Shown here: positions 51,675-60,053 of the stretch, piece after piece
Numbering within the stretch: position 1 is the stretch's first letter
How the letters are laid out: each line of letters begins with the position of its first letter
Source: an uncultured Dyadobacter sp.
GTDB taxonomy: Bacteria; Bacteroidota; Bacteroidia; Cytophagales; Spirosomataceae
Direction: 5' to 3'
NCBI RefSeq assembly: GCF_946482605.1
Contig: NZ_CAMLSE010000016.1
Coordinates: 128,527-192,526 of the forward strand
DNA: 64,000 nucleotides
The notes under the pieces: model-generated
The model's database searches: none
Seen by the model: only the letters and a program-made list of their open reading frames with translations
What the model was told of the DNA's origin: nothing
Program-made: the position numbers and the translations under genes

Positions 51675-52211
51675 TTACAGTGAGTTGATCCAGTTCGCGA
51701 TCACGACAATGTCGGCTTTGGGAACGTGCGCAAGCGGCGCCATCGGAGGGTAGCCTGGCCAATGCTCCGGTTTGGGATTGTGCACGAGTTCCACGATCTG
51801 GTCCGCGGTATATTTTTTCTTCGCTACTTCCGAATAAGCCGGGCCGATTACCTTGTCGTAGGCCTGATGGCAGGCAAAGCAGGCATGTTTGTTTAGCAAT
51901 GCAGAGACATCCGCGGGAACCGGTTTGCGCTTGGGTGCCGCCGCAGGGGCAGCTTCGGCTGGTGCCGCCGCCGCAGTATCACCGGGTTGGGCAACAGGTG
52001 CTGCCGGAGCCGCCGCTTTTTCCGCCGCGGCTTTTTCCGCCACAACTTTTCTATCGTTCTGAAGCTTCACGAGAGAAGCTTCTTCCCTTGATTTGCTTCC
52101 TGAGCCATAATAATGGTCATACTTGTCACGATCTTCTTTTGACGAGCAACTGGTGAAGAAAGAAACTGCCAGGGCTATTACAGCCAAAGAAGCGCTTTTT
52201 TTGAGTGTCAT
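51675..52211 (-). CDS. Lipoprotein c-type cytochrome with Ala/Pro-rich spacer
   Basis: 178 residues from the ATG at 52211. Lipoprotein signal ending at FFTSC (Cys 22). A charged segment and an Ala/Pro-rich linker (about 60-98) precede a small class I cytochrome c domain: CFACH haem site (C111, C114, H115) and a likely axial Met in YPPMAPL (M157). It should carry electrons in the periplasm, tethered to a membrane; the flexible linker would let the haem domain reach a partner. No oxidase or reductase gene is adjacent. The 273-base gap upstream holds the rpmG promoter. Confidence 0.9.
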   Translation of the reverse strand: MTLKKSASLAVIALAVSFFTSCSSKEDRDKYDHYYGSGSKSREEASLVKLQNDRKVVAEKAAAEKAAAPAAPVAQPGDTAAAAPAEAAPAAAPKRKPVPADVSALLNKHACFACHQAYDKVIGPAYSEVAKKKYTADQIVELVHNPKPEHWPGYPPMAPLAHVPKADIVVIANWINSL

Positions 52212-52424
52212 TGTTTTAATATTTAAGAATTTCCGCCAGATTAAGGTTGCGATGTAAATCGACCACGAAGAAAGCATGTTTGCGTTAGATTTCCGTCATG
52301 CAAGTGCCAGAAATTAGGGTGAATCTCTAAAATCAGGAATTTTATCAGCTTGTCCGACAATGGGTTATAGGATAGGGACTTTCATTAAAATACGGAAATT
52401 TTCCTGTTTATTTGTCTGTGATTG

Positions 52425-52455
52425 TTGTGATTAATGCAAAATGTCTTTACTTTTG
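52425..52455 (+). promoter_or_regulatory. rpmG: Promoter of the rpmG operon
   Basis: TTG at 52425-52427, a 20-base spacer and TACTTTTG at 52448-52455: full match to the Bacteroidota consensus. Predicted leader of about 25 bases to the ATG at 52485. Confidence 0.6.
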
Positions 52456-52484
52456 CACTCCTATTTGTAAAACGATGTAAAGCA

Positions 52485-52667
52485 ATGGCTAAGAAAGGCA
52501 ATAGAGTACAGGTCATTTTGGAATGCACAGAACAGAAAGAAAGCGGTGTTCCAGGCATGTCACGTTACGTGACCACAAAAAATCGGAAGAATACGCCAGG
52601 CCGTATGGAATTGAAGAAATTCAACTCTTTCCTGAGACGTTACACAGTCCATAAAGAAATTAAGTAA
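52485..52667 (+). CDS. rpmG: 50S ribosomal protein L33
   Basis: 60 residues from the ATG at 52485 ([21 protein letters not shown]). Typical L33 ending [10 protein letters not shown]. Only one Cys is present and the CxxC zinc knuckles are absent, so it is the zinc-independent form. It is the first gene of a run rpmG-DUF4295-ftsY. L28 (rpmB), which often precedes rpmG in Bacteroidota, is not here. Confidence 0.95.
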   Translation: MAKKGNRVQVILECTEQKESGVPGMSRYVTTKNRKNTPGRMELKKFNSFLRRYTVHKEIK

Positions 52668-52768
52668 GTTCGTTTGTTACCCGTTAACTGTCACGTGAAG
52701 CTGAGCAATAATGGGTAAGCGCGGAACAGTTAATCATTAACAATATAACTTCTAACTGATATACAGAC

Positions 52769-52921
52769 ATGGCAAAGAAAGTAGTTGCTACCCTGAAAAA
52801 AGAAGGCGGTAAGGCATTTGCAAAAGTGATCAAGGCCGTTAAATCTCCTAAAACAGGAGCTTATACCTTCAAAGAAGAAATCGTTCCCCTGGACGGCGTT
52901 CAGGGAGCATTGAAAAACTAG
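52769..52921 (+). CDS. DUF4295 family small basic protein
   Basis: 50 residues: MAKKVVATLKKEGGKAFAKV ... TGAYTFKEEIVPLDGVQ and a Lys-Asn end. Basic N-terminus, no membrane segment. DUF4295 lies between rpmG and ftsY in many Bacteroidota genomes and is thought to be ribosome-associated; that role is not proven by sequence. A hairpin terminator follows after 41 bases. Confidence 0.9.
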   Translation: MAKKVVATLKKEGGKAFAKVIKAVKSPKTGAYTFKEEIVPLDGVQGALKN

Positions 52922-52962
52922 GTCTTCGGCCGCCGGGCGGTCGGAGAGTAATATTGAATTGT

Positions 52963-52988
52963 AAAAAGTCCCTGTGTGGGACTTTTTT
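52963..52988 (+). terminator. Terminator after the DUF4295 gene
   Basis: 10-bp arms AAAAAGTCCC (52963-52972) and GGGACTTTTT (52978-52987), a 5-nt loop and a T-run. ftsY then starts only 33 bases later. Confidence 0.85.
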
Positions 52989-53020
52989 ATTTTATTTTTG
53001 GGCCATAAATGATCAGCACT

Positions 53021-53983
53021 ATGGGTTTATTTGGCTTTTTTTCAAAGGAAAAAAAAGAAACATTAGATAAGGGCCTCGAAAAAAGCAAGGACAGCTTGTT
53101 CAGCAAGCTGTCACGAGCGATCGTGGGTAAAACGACGATCGACGAGGATGTTCTCGATGAACTGGAAGATATACTGGTGAGCTCTGACGTAGGCGTGGAA
53201 ACGACCGTCAAAGTCATCAAACGCATTGAAGAGCGTGTAGCCAGGGACAAATATGCGTCGACAGCCGAACTGGATAATATCCTGAGAGAGGAAATAGCCG
53301 CATTGCTGACCGAGAATAAGTCGGTTGACATCCGCGACAGTTTCGAAACCGAGCATTTGCCGAAACCTTACGTGATTATGGTGGTGGGTGTGAATGGGGT
53401 AGGTAAAACGACGACCATCGGCAAGCTGGCGCATCAGTTTCACCAGCGGGGCCATAAAGTAGTGCTCGGTGCTGCTGACACCTTCCGTGCGGCGGCCGTG
53501 GATCAGCTGAAACTCTGGGGGCAGCGCGTGAATGTGCCGGTTATCGATCACGGTATGAACACCGACCCTTCGGCCGTAGCATTCGATGCATTGAAGAAAG
53601 GCACGGAAACCGGCGCAGACGTGATCATTATCGACACCGCGGGCCGCTTGCATACAAAAGTGAACCTGATGAACGAGCTTTCGAAAATCAAGCGCGTTAT
53701 GCAGAAGATCATCCCCGACGCCCCGCACGAAGTACTGCTCGTCCTTGACGGCAGCACGGGGCAAAATGCCGTGATCCAGGCCCGCGAGTTTACGAAAGTG
53801 ACGGACATTACTGCATTAGCCATTACCAAGCTGGACGGGACCGCAAAAGGAGGCGTTGTGATCGGTATCTCGGACGAATTCAAAATCCCGGTTAAATACA
53901 TCGGCGTAGGAGAAAAAATGGACGATTTACAGGTTTTCGATCGCGCTGAATTTGTCGATTCGCTGTTTAAGAAAATAGGATAA
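53021..53983 (+). CDS. ftsY: Signal recognition particle receptor FtsY
   Basis: 320 residues from the ATG at 53021 (MGLFGFFSKEKKETLDKGLE); an ATG at 53009 is also in frame. Short NG-domain form without a long acidic A domain. G motifs are GVNGVGKTTTIGKLA (G1), DTFRAAAVDQL (G2 region), DTAGRLHT (G3), TKLDGTAKGG (G4) and GVGEKMDDL. It docks ribosome-SRP complexes at the inner membrane for co-translational insertion. A TATTTTTG -7 box (52993-53000) would start transcription about 14 bases before this ATG, so the gene has its own promoter after the DUF4295 terminator. Confidence 0.97.
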   Translation: MGLFGFFSKEKKETLDKGLEKSKDSLFSKLSRAIVGKTTIDEDVLDELEDILVSSDVGVETTVKVIKRIEERVARDKYASTAELDNILREEIAALLTENKSVDIRDSFETEHLPKPYVIMVVGVNGVGKTTTIGKLAHQFHQRGHKVVLGAADTFRAAAVDQLKLWGQRVNVPVIDHGMNTDPSAVAFDALKKGTETGADVIIIDTAGRLHTKVNLMNELSKIKRVMQKIIPDAPHEVLLVLDGSTGQNAVIQAREFTKVTDITALAITKLDGTAKGGVVIGISDEFKIPVKYIGVGEKMDDLQVFDRAEFVDSLFKKIG

Positions 53984-54040
53984 CGGCCGCTGGTTGATTT
54001 TAGTAACCGTTTGTGCCGCTATTGTTTCAGAACATTTTTA

Positions 54041-54084
54041 AAAGGGGTATCTTAGGACAAGGGCGTTCTGAGATACCCTTTTTC
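54041..54084 (+). terminator. Hairpin with T-run between ftsY and the next gene
   Basis: An 11-bp stem GGGTATCTTAG (54045-54055) with CTGAGATACCC (54068-54078; one G-T pair), then TTTTT. It ends one base before the next start codon, so it could terminate ftsY and block the following start. Confidence 0.75.
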
Positions 54085-54085
54085 T

Positions 54086-54700
54086 ATGGAAACAATAGTC
54101 GTATTTCTAATAATCTTCGTGCCCTTTGGCTTATTCATGTGGATGGTGCTGCGCTATACCCGGAACACGGTCGGGACCAACTCGCCCGTCAAAGTGAAGC
54201 GGATTTACGAGATAGGTCCTGAGAGATATTTTTTAAAATTCGATAATTTCTTTGCACTCTTTTGTATCGGCTTCGGCCTGTTGCTGTTTCGCACGATTCT
54301 GATTTCGCGGATGGCTCCCGATATTACATACCCTGGGCTGGTAAGAGGCACACTACTGATTGGAATGGCAGGCATCGCAGCCCTGGGTGTGGTGTCTTTG
54401 GCAATAGATTTCAACCATTGGAAGTATGTCGACGGCACGATACTCGAGACTTTTCCGGAGGAACATGAGTTGGAGCTCACTTTGGGCGATACCAGGTTGA
54501 GGTTACGTGAGGGCGATATCACACGGGTACTGGTCACGAGCAACAACGCGAAGATGAGGGTCTCGTTTATCACATATTATCTCGCAAACGGAGACCATTT
54601 CATACTCTCGGACAAAATGCCTGGTGTGTGGGTCATTCACGAGTATTTCAAAAAAATCCCGACGGAATATAGAGAGAAGCGATTTCCTTTCATTCCATAG
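54086..54700 (+). CDS. Small membrane protein of unknown function
   Basis: 204 residues. Predicted TM helices at about 3-21 (ETIVVFLIIFVPFGLFMWMVL), 54-72 and 84-106, then a soluble C-terminal domain (ILETFPEEHELELTLGDTRLRLREGDITRVLVTS...YYLANGDHFILSDKMPGVWVIHEYFKKIPTEYREKRF). No named family recognised. The C-terminal part has PH-like beta-strand alternation ending in a helix, so a membrane-anchored PH-type domain is possible. It lies between ftsY and rimO on the same strand. Its ATG follows a terminator hairpin by one base, which makes the start odd. Confidence 0.75.
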   Translation: METIVVFLIIFVPFGLFMWMVLRYTRNTVGTNSPVKVKRIYEIGPERYFLKFDNFFALFCIGFGLLLFRTILISRMAPDITYPGLVRGTLLIGMAGIAALGVVSLAIDFNHWKYVDGTILETFPEEHELELTLGDTRLRLREGDITRVLVTSNNAKMRVSFITYYLANGDHFILSDKMPGVWVIHEYFKKIPTEYREKRFPFIP

Positions 54701-54830
54701 TACTTCCTGTCCGATTTTTTCCGAACTTTGCACCCCATTTCGCCGTTCATTATCAGTCACTTTGACGGTAAATGGCGACTAATCAATTCAAAGCATACAG
54801 CTTACGGCTTAAAGCCTCAGGCAAATACCA

Positions 54831-56141
54831 ATGAAAACCAAGGGAACAGTTAAGAATAAAGTCAATATAGTCACGCTGGGTTGCTCCAAAAACCTGGTAG
54901 ACTCTGAAGTACTATATACCCAGCTCAAAGGCAACGGCTTCGCCGTAGCACACGAGTCGAAAAAGGATGATTCGCAGATCGTTGTGATCAACACCTGCGG
55001 GTTTATAGACAATGCAAAGGAGGAGTCGATCAATACGATTTTGCGTTATGCGGATGCCAAAGCGGCCGGTGTGGTGGATAAAGTGTACGTGACGGGATGT
55101 TTGTCGCACCGGTACAAGGATGAACTTTCGGTTGAAATACCAACCGTCGACGCCTGGTTTGGCACCAACGAGCTGCCCCGCCTGCTTAAAACACTCAAAG
55201 CAGATTACAAACATGAGCTCGTGGGCGAACGTCTGCTCACAACGCCTGCGCATTATGCGTACCTGAAAATCGCGGAAGGGTGCGACCGCCCGTGCAGCTT
55301 CTGCGCGATCCCGCTCATGCGCGGAAGCCATATTTCCCGGCCGATCGATGAATTGGTTAAAGAGGCAAAATCACTGGCCAAACGGGGCACCAAAGAGCTG
55401 ATCCTCGTCGCCCAGGACCTGACGTACTACGGCCTGGACATTTACAAGAAAAGAAACCTTTCGGACTTGCTGCGCCAGCTTTCGGATGTGGAGGGCATTG
55501 ACTGGATACGTTTGCAATACGCATATCCCGCGGGCTTCCCGATGGACGTTCTGGATGTGATGAATGAGCGGAGTAATATCTGTAAATACCTCGATATGCC
55601 GCTGCAATCTGGCTCGACGGAAATGCTGAAACAGATGCGCAGGGGCATTACCCGCGAAAAAACGGAAGCGCTCATCCATTCGATCCGTGACAAAGTACCC
55701 GATATCGCATTACGCACGACGTTGATCGTCGGACATCCGGGCGAATCGGAGGAGCTGTTCGACGAAACCTATGAATTCGTTGAAAAAATGCGTTTCGACC
55801 GTCTGGGAGCTTTCCAGTATTCACACGAAGACAATACGCATTCATTCACCATGGAAGACGATATTCCTGCCGAAGTTAAGCAGGAACGTGCGGACACCAT
55901 TATGGAGCTTCAACAGGGTATTTCACAGGAACTCAACCAGCGCAAGATCGGAAACACCTACAAGGTGCTCTTCGACCGGAAGGAGGGTGGATATTTCATA
56001 GGTCGCACCGAGTACGACTCTCCCGAGGTCGATAACGAAGTGCTCGTCCCGGCGAGCCAGTATGTGAGGCTCGGTGACTATGCACAGGTGAAGGTCACTG
56101 CCGCGGAGGAGTTCGATCTGTATGGCGAAGTGATTTCCTGA
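54831..56141 (+). CDS. rimO: Ribosomal protein S12 methylthiotransferase
   Basis: 436 residues. Radical SAM enzyme that methylthiolates an Asp of ribosomal protein S12. The N-terminal UPF0004 domain carries the first cluster Cys (C18, C56, C90), the radical SAM cluster is in GCDRPCSFC (C151, C155, C158), and the C-terminal TRAM domain ends at ITAAEEFDLYGEV-like residues. The MDVLDVMNERSNICKYLDMPLQSGS and GHPGESEELFDETYEFV segments are typical of RimO rather than MiaB. It is the next gene after the membrane protein and keeps the usual place near ftsY. Confidence 0.96.
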   Translation: MKTKGTVKNKVNIVTLGCSKNLVDSEVLYTQLKGNGFAVAHESKKDDSQIVVINTCGFIDNAKEESINTILRYADAKAAGVVDKVYVTGCLSHRYKDELSVEIPTVDAWFGTNELPRLLKTLKADYKHELVGERLLTTPAHYAYLKIAEGCDRPCSFCAIPLMRGSHISRPIDELVKEAKSLAKRGTKELILVAQDLTYYGLDIYKKRNLSDLLRQLSDVEGIDWIRLQYAYPAGFPMDVLDVMNERSNICKYLDMPLQSGSTEMLKQMRRGITREKTEALIHSIRDKVPDIALRTTLIVGHPGESEELFDETYEFVEKMRFDRLGAFQYSHEDNTHSFTMEDDIPAEVKQERADTIMELQQGISQELNQRKIGNTYKVLFDRKEGGYFIGRTEYDSPEVDNEVLVPASQYVRLGDYAQVKVTAAEEFDLYGEVIS

Positions 56142-56169
56142 TCCGCTTCCGGCGAATGATTGCATTGCA

Positions 56170-56177
56170 TAAATTTG
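56170..56177 (+). promoter_or_regulatory. Possible -7 element for the DUF4293 gene
   Basis: TAAATTTG, a full match, 33 bases before the ATG at 56211. No TTG is seen at the right distance upstream. Confidence 0.3.
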
Positions 56178-56210
56178 CCCTTCAATTGAAAAGAACAATT
56201 TTAATAAAGC

Positions 56211-56687
56211 ATGTTACAACGTATTCAAACCATCTTCCTGGCAATTTCGATCATCGGAATGGGGCTTTTTCTCGCATTTCCGATTTGGAGTAAAGTAGCC
56301 GCTTCGGGAGTGCAAAGTGCCGATCTGACGGCCGTCAGGCTGCATCATCAGATCAATGAGGTGCAATCCAATGTACAACCGGTATACTACCTCATCGTGC
56401 TGGCGCTCCTGGTGGCGGGCATTTCCGCCTACGCGATATTTCAGTTCAAAAACAGGGTCCTTCAGTCCGCGCTTTGTGCGGCGAATTCCATTGTGATGAC
56501 TGTAATTATGGGTCTTGTGATCTATTTTACCTTCTATCAAACGGCAAAGCTTTTCGATCCGGGTGTACCTGGAAAGTATGATATCGGTTTTTACGGCCTG
56601 GTGGGTGCGATGCTGTCCAATGTATTTGCAAACCGCTTTATCCGTAAGGACGAACGTGAGGTGCAGAAATCCAAGCGTTTCAGATAA
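56211..56687 (+). CDS. DUF4293 membrane protein
   Basis: 158 residues with four predicted TM helices (about 5-25, 60-80, 87-108, 125-143). The start MLQRIQTIFLAISIIGMGLFLAFPIW and the terminal basic tail RKDEREVQKSKRFR are typical of DUF4293, an integral membrane family restricted to Bacteroidota. Function unknown. Follows rimO by 69 bases and is convergent with kdsD. Confidence 0.92.
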   Translation: MLQRIQTIFLAISIIGMGLFLAFPIWSKVAASGVQSADLTAVRLHHQINEVQSNVQPVYYLIVLALLVAGISAYAIFQFKNRVLQSALCAANSIVMTVIMGLVIYFTFYQTAKLFDPGVPGKYDIGFYGLVGAMLSNVFANRFIRKDEREVQKSKRFR

Positions 56688-56720
56688 TGGTTAAATAATA
56701 GGGCAGGAATATTTTCGGCC

Positions 56721-57695
56721 CTATACCAACCCTTCCCGCAGCAGGTCGTGCAGGTGAACAAAACCCAATGCCCGGCCCTCTTCGACAACGACAACCTGGG
56801 TAATGCTCCTGGATTGCATAATTTCGAGCGCATTCACCGCATATTCCTCAGGGGATACCGTGATGGGCGCTTTGGTCATGATATCGCAGGCTTTGAGATC
56901 CAGCAGTCCGGCTGCGCCATAAGTTTTCAGCATTCTCCGCAGGTCGCCATCGGTAATGATACCGGCCATGAGCCCCTCGCTGTCGACAACCGCCGTCGCG
57001 CCAAGCCTTTTGGAAGTCATTTCCAGAATTACATCCTGCAACGTGGCATTTTCATCCACCGTCGGCAGCGCGTTGTGGGGGTGAATGTCGCAGACTTTCA
57101 GGTAAAGCCGCTTCCCCAATGAGCCGCCCGGATGGTTGCGGGCAAAATCGTCGTGTGTGAACCCGCGCGCTTCGAGCAGGCAAATGGCCAGTGCGTCGCC
57201 CAGCGCCATGGTCACGGATGTACTTGTGGTGGGCGCAAGGTTCAGCGGATCGGCCTCGGCAGGGGCGTGTGCGTGCAAGGTAAGAATGCAGTTTTTGGCC
57301 AGATATGAGTCCCTGTTGCTGACCATGGCGATCATCGTAACTCCAATGCGTTTCAGAAGCGGAACAAGTACTTTGATCTCAGGCGTGTCCCCGCTCCGGG
57401 AGATGACGACGACCACGTCATTGTCCTGAATCATGCCCAGATCGCCGTGGATCGCGTCTGCGGCATGCATAAAAAGTGCAGGCGTGCCGGTTGAATTCAG
57501 GGTTGCTACGATCTTCTGGCCGACAATGGCGCTTTTACCAACACCGGAGACGACAACGCGCCCTCCGGATTGGAGAATGGTATATACGCATTTTTCAAAT
57601 TCATCGTCAATCAATTCAATCAGATTATGCAGAGCTTCTGCTTCCTGACGTAATACTTCTTTTGCTATTGACTGAATATTTTTTATTAATTTCAA
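56721..57695 (-). CDS. kdsD: Arabinose-5-phosphate isomerase (KpsF/GutQ/KdsD)
   Basis: 324 residues. Converts ribulose 5-phosphate to arabinose 5-phosphate for Kdo, the inner core sugar of LPS. The SIS domain (about 30-165) has VVVSGVGKSAIVGQK, FMHAADAIHGDLG and ISRSGDTPEIK; two CBS domains follow (about 195-260 and 265-324: CDIHPHNALPTVDE, CDIMTKAPITVSPEE). The start is TTG at 57695, which begins KLIKNIQSIAKEV at the usual family start; no in-frame ATG fits, and a longer frame would run into the divergent recQ promoter region. A TATCTTTG -7 box lies at 57754-57747. Confidence 0.93.
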   Translation of the reverse strand: MKLIKNIQSIAKEVLRQEAEALHNLIELIDDEFEKCVYTILQSGGRVVVSGVGKSAIVGQKIVATLNSTGTPALFMHAADAIHGDLGMIQDNDVVVVISRSGDTPEIKVLVPLLKRIGVTMIAMVSNRDSYLAKNCILTLHAHAPAEADPLNLAPTTSTSVTMALGDALAICLLEARGFTHDDFARNHPGGSLGKRLYLKVCDIHPHNALPTVDENATLQDVILEMTSKRLGATAVVDSEGLMAGIITDGDLRRMLKTYGAAGLLDLKACDIMTKAPITVSPEEYAVNALEIMQSRSITQVVVVEEGRALGFVHLHDLLREGLV

Positions 57696-57746
57696 ATCTG
57701 AAACACAGTTTAGAGAGACAAAAACGTCATTATTTATTTCAAAGCG

Positions 57747-57754
57747 CAAAGATA
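57747..57754 (-). promoter_or_regulatory. Possible -7 element for kdsD
   Basis: Reads TATCTTTG on the minus strand, a full match, about 52 bases before the TTG start. A clear -33 TTG is not seen. Confidence 0.3.
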
Positions 57755-57788
57755 GGGAAGTTTGGAATAACCATTTTGTGAACAGAGT

Positions 57789-60002
57789 ATGGTACAGCAG
57801 GTTGATAAAGTCGTAGTAGACACGTTGAAAGAAAGGCTTAAAGAAATATTTGGATATAGTCAGTTCCGGGGTGATCAGGAAATTATCATACAAAACATCC
57901 TTTTAGGTAAAAATACATTTGTGATCATGCCCACGGGCGCAGGTAAGTCACTCTGCTACCAGCTTCCTGCCCTTGTCAGCGACGGGCTGACGATCGTTAT
58001 CTCTCCGCTGATCGCTCTGATGAAGAACCAGGTTGACCAGCTGACTGCGTTTGGAATCAATGCACAGTTTCTTAATTCTACGCTTACGAAGGCTGAAATG
58101 ACGCGTGTCAAAAGCGACGCGCTCGATGGCAGCCTGAAACTGCTTTATATCGCACCCGAATCGCTCACGAAGGAAGATAACCTTGATTTTCTGAAACGGG
58201 TAAAAATCTCTTTTGTGGCGATCGACGAAGCGCACTGTATTTCTGAATGGGGCCATGATTTCAGGCCGGAGTACCGGCGGATCTACGGTATTATCGAAAA
58301 TATAGGCAAACTTCCCATTATCGCGCTCACTGCCACTGCCACGCCGAAAGTCCAGCAGGATATCCGCAAGAACCTGCAAATGGAGGAGGCAGAAACTTTC
58401 AAATCGTCCTTTAACAGAAAGAATCTTTACTACGAAATCCGCCCGAAAAAGGATGTCAAAAAACAATTGATCCGATATATCCGGAACAATAAGGGCAAAT
58501 CCGGGATCGTGTATTGCCTGAGCAGAAAGACCGTCGAAGAGGTTGCCGAGCTGTTGAATGTCAACGACGTACGTGCATTACCGTACCACGCGGGCCTGGA
58601 TGCGAACACGCGCATGGCCAACCAGGATGCATTCCTGAATGAAGAAGCCGACGTAATCGTGGCGACGATTGCCTTTGGAATGGGTATCGATAAGCCGGAT
58701 GTCCGTTTTGTGATCCACTACGACGTGCCCAAATCACTGGAAGGGTATTATCAGGAGACCGGACGTGCCGGGCGCGACGGTCTGGAGGGTAACTGTCTGA
58801 TGTTTTACAGTTACGACGACATTCAGAAACTTGAAAAATTCAACAAGGATAAAACCGTAACCGAACGCGACAATGCCCGCCATTTGCTGAACGAAATGGT
58901 GGCTTATTCCTCATTGGGTGTTTGCCGGCGGCGGCAGCTTTTGAGCTATTTCGGGGAGTATCTCGAAAAAGATTGCGGTTTCTGCGATAACTGTAACAAG
59001 CCGACGGAAAGGATCAAAGTGCAGGATGACATTATCCTGATCCTGAAATCAGTTCTGCTAACAGAGCAGCGTTTCGACGCCGATCACATAGCAGATCTGC
59101 TCACCGGTACCGATAATCAGTATGTCAGGAGTTATGAGCACGACCAGCTCGATGTGTCCGGCAAAGGTCTCGAGCTGAACGAATCGAGGGATTATTGGGT
59201 ATCGGCGATCCGTCAATTGGTGATACTCAACTATCTCGAAAAAGACGTCGAGAACTATGGAGTGGTCAGGCTGAGCGAGAAAGGGGCTAATTATCTCAAC
59301 GACCCTTACCCCATTACCCTTCAGAAAGATCACAATTTTGATGAGGAGGAGGTAAAGACGGAGGACGATGATAAGGAGGCTGTAAACGGCAGCGGAGGAG
59401 CTCACGCCTATGACGAGGCCTTGCTGGGAATGCTCAAGGCATTGCGCAAAAAGGTGGCGAAAGAGAAGAACCTTCCACCCTATGTGATTTTCCAGGACCC
59501 CTCGCTGGAAGAAATGGCGACTACCTACCCGACGACACAGCAGGAAATGGCTCAGATCAATGGTGTGGGAATGGGCAAGGTGCAAAAGTTCGGACGGCAG
59601 TTTATCGAACTTATTTCCCGATATGTGGACGAGAATGAGATCGAAACCGCCAAGGACGTTGTCATTAAATCTACAGTCAACAAGTCCAAGATCAAGATCT
59701 TTATTATCCAGCAGGTCGACAGGAAAGTGAGCCTGGATGAGATTGCCGAAGTGAAAGACCTGCCGCTAGCCGACGTGATCGAGGAGGTGGAGCATATCTG
59801 TTATTCGGGGACGAAACTGAATCTGGATTATTACATCAACCAGGTGATCGACCGGGAAAGACAACAAGATATTTATGATTATTTTATGACGTCCGAAACT
59901 GACAATATTGCTGCGGCGCTGCATGAATTTGCCGGAGAAGAGGTCAGTGAGGAAGAATTGCGGTTGATGCGTATCAAATTCTTGTCGGAATTGGCCAACT
60001 AG
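57789..60002 (+). CDS. recQ: ATP-dependent DNA helicase RecQ
   Basis: 737 residues. SF2 3'-5' helicase in DNA repair and recombination. Walker A PTGAGKS (48-54), DEAH box (146-149) in AIDEAHCISEWGHDFRPEY, and the helicase C-domain with QETGRAGRDG. The RQC zinc site includes CDNC-type CGFCDNCN; a winged helix follows. The HRDC-like domain is near 540-610 (LLGMLKALRKKVAKEKNLPPYVIFQD...GVGMGKVQKFG), preceded by an acidic linker (EEEVKTEDDDKEAV). About 100 further C-terminal residues (KSKIKIFIIQQVDRKVSL) are helical, a common extension in Bacteroidota RecQ. Divergent from kdsD. Confidence 0.96.
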   Translation: MVQQVDKVVVDTLKERLKEIFGYSQFRGDQEIIIQNILLGKNTFVIMPTGAGKSLCYQLPALVSDGLTIVISPLIALMKNQVDQLTAFGINAQFLNSTLTKAEMTRVKSDALDGSLKLLYIAPESLTKEDNLDFLKRVKISFVAIDEAHCISEWGHDFRPEYRRIYGIIENIGKLPIIALTATATPKVQQDIRKNLQMEEAETFKSSFNRKNLYYEIRPKKDVKKQLIRYIRNNKGKSGIVYCLSRKTVEEVAELLNVNDVRALPYHAGLDANTRMANQDAFLNEEADVIVATIAFGMGIDKPDVRFVIHYDVPKSLEGYYQETGRAGRDGLEGNCLMFYSYDDIQKLEKFNKDKTVTERDNARHLLNEMVAYSSLGVCRRRQLLSYFGEYLEKDCGFCDNCNKPTERIKVQDDIILILKSVLLTEQRFDADHIADLLTGTDNQYVRSYEHDQLDVSGKGLELNESRDYWVSAIRQLVILNYLEKDVENYGVVRLSEKGANYLNDPYPITLQKDHNFDEEEVKTEDDDKEAVNGSGGAHAYDEALLGMLKALRKKVAKEKNLPPYVIFQDPSLEEMATTYPTTQQEMAQINGVGMGKVQKFGRQFIELISRYVDENEIETAKDVVIKSTVNKSKIKIFIIQQVDRKVSLDEIAEVKDLPLADVIEEVEHICYSGTKLNLDYYINQVIDRERQQDIYDYFMTSETDNIAAALHEFAGEEVSEEELRLMRIKFLSELAN

Positions 60003-60053
60003 GATCTGAGCATCGCTTGTCAATTAGTATTTTTTGAATTTTTAAAACCTGTT

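Noticed and set aside
57696..57893. N-terminal extension of KdsD
   Set aside because: It would run into the recQ coding region and add residues not typical for the family; TTG at 57695 fits.
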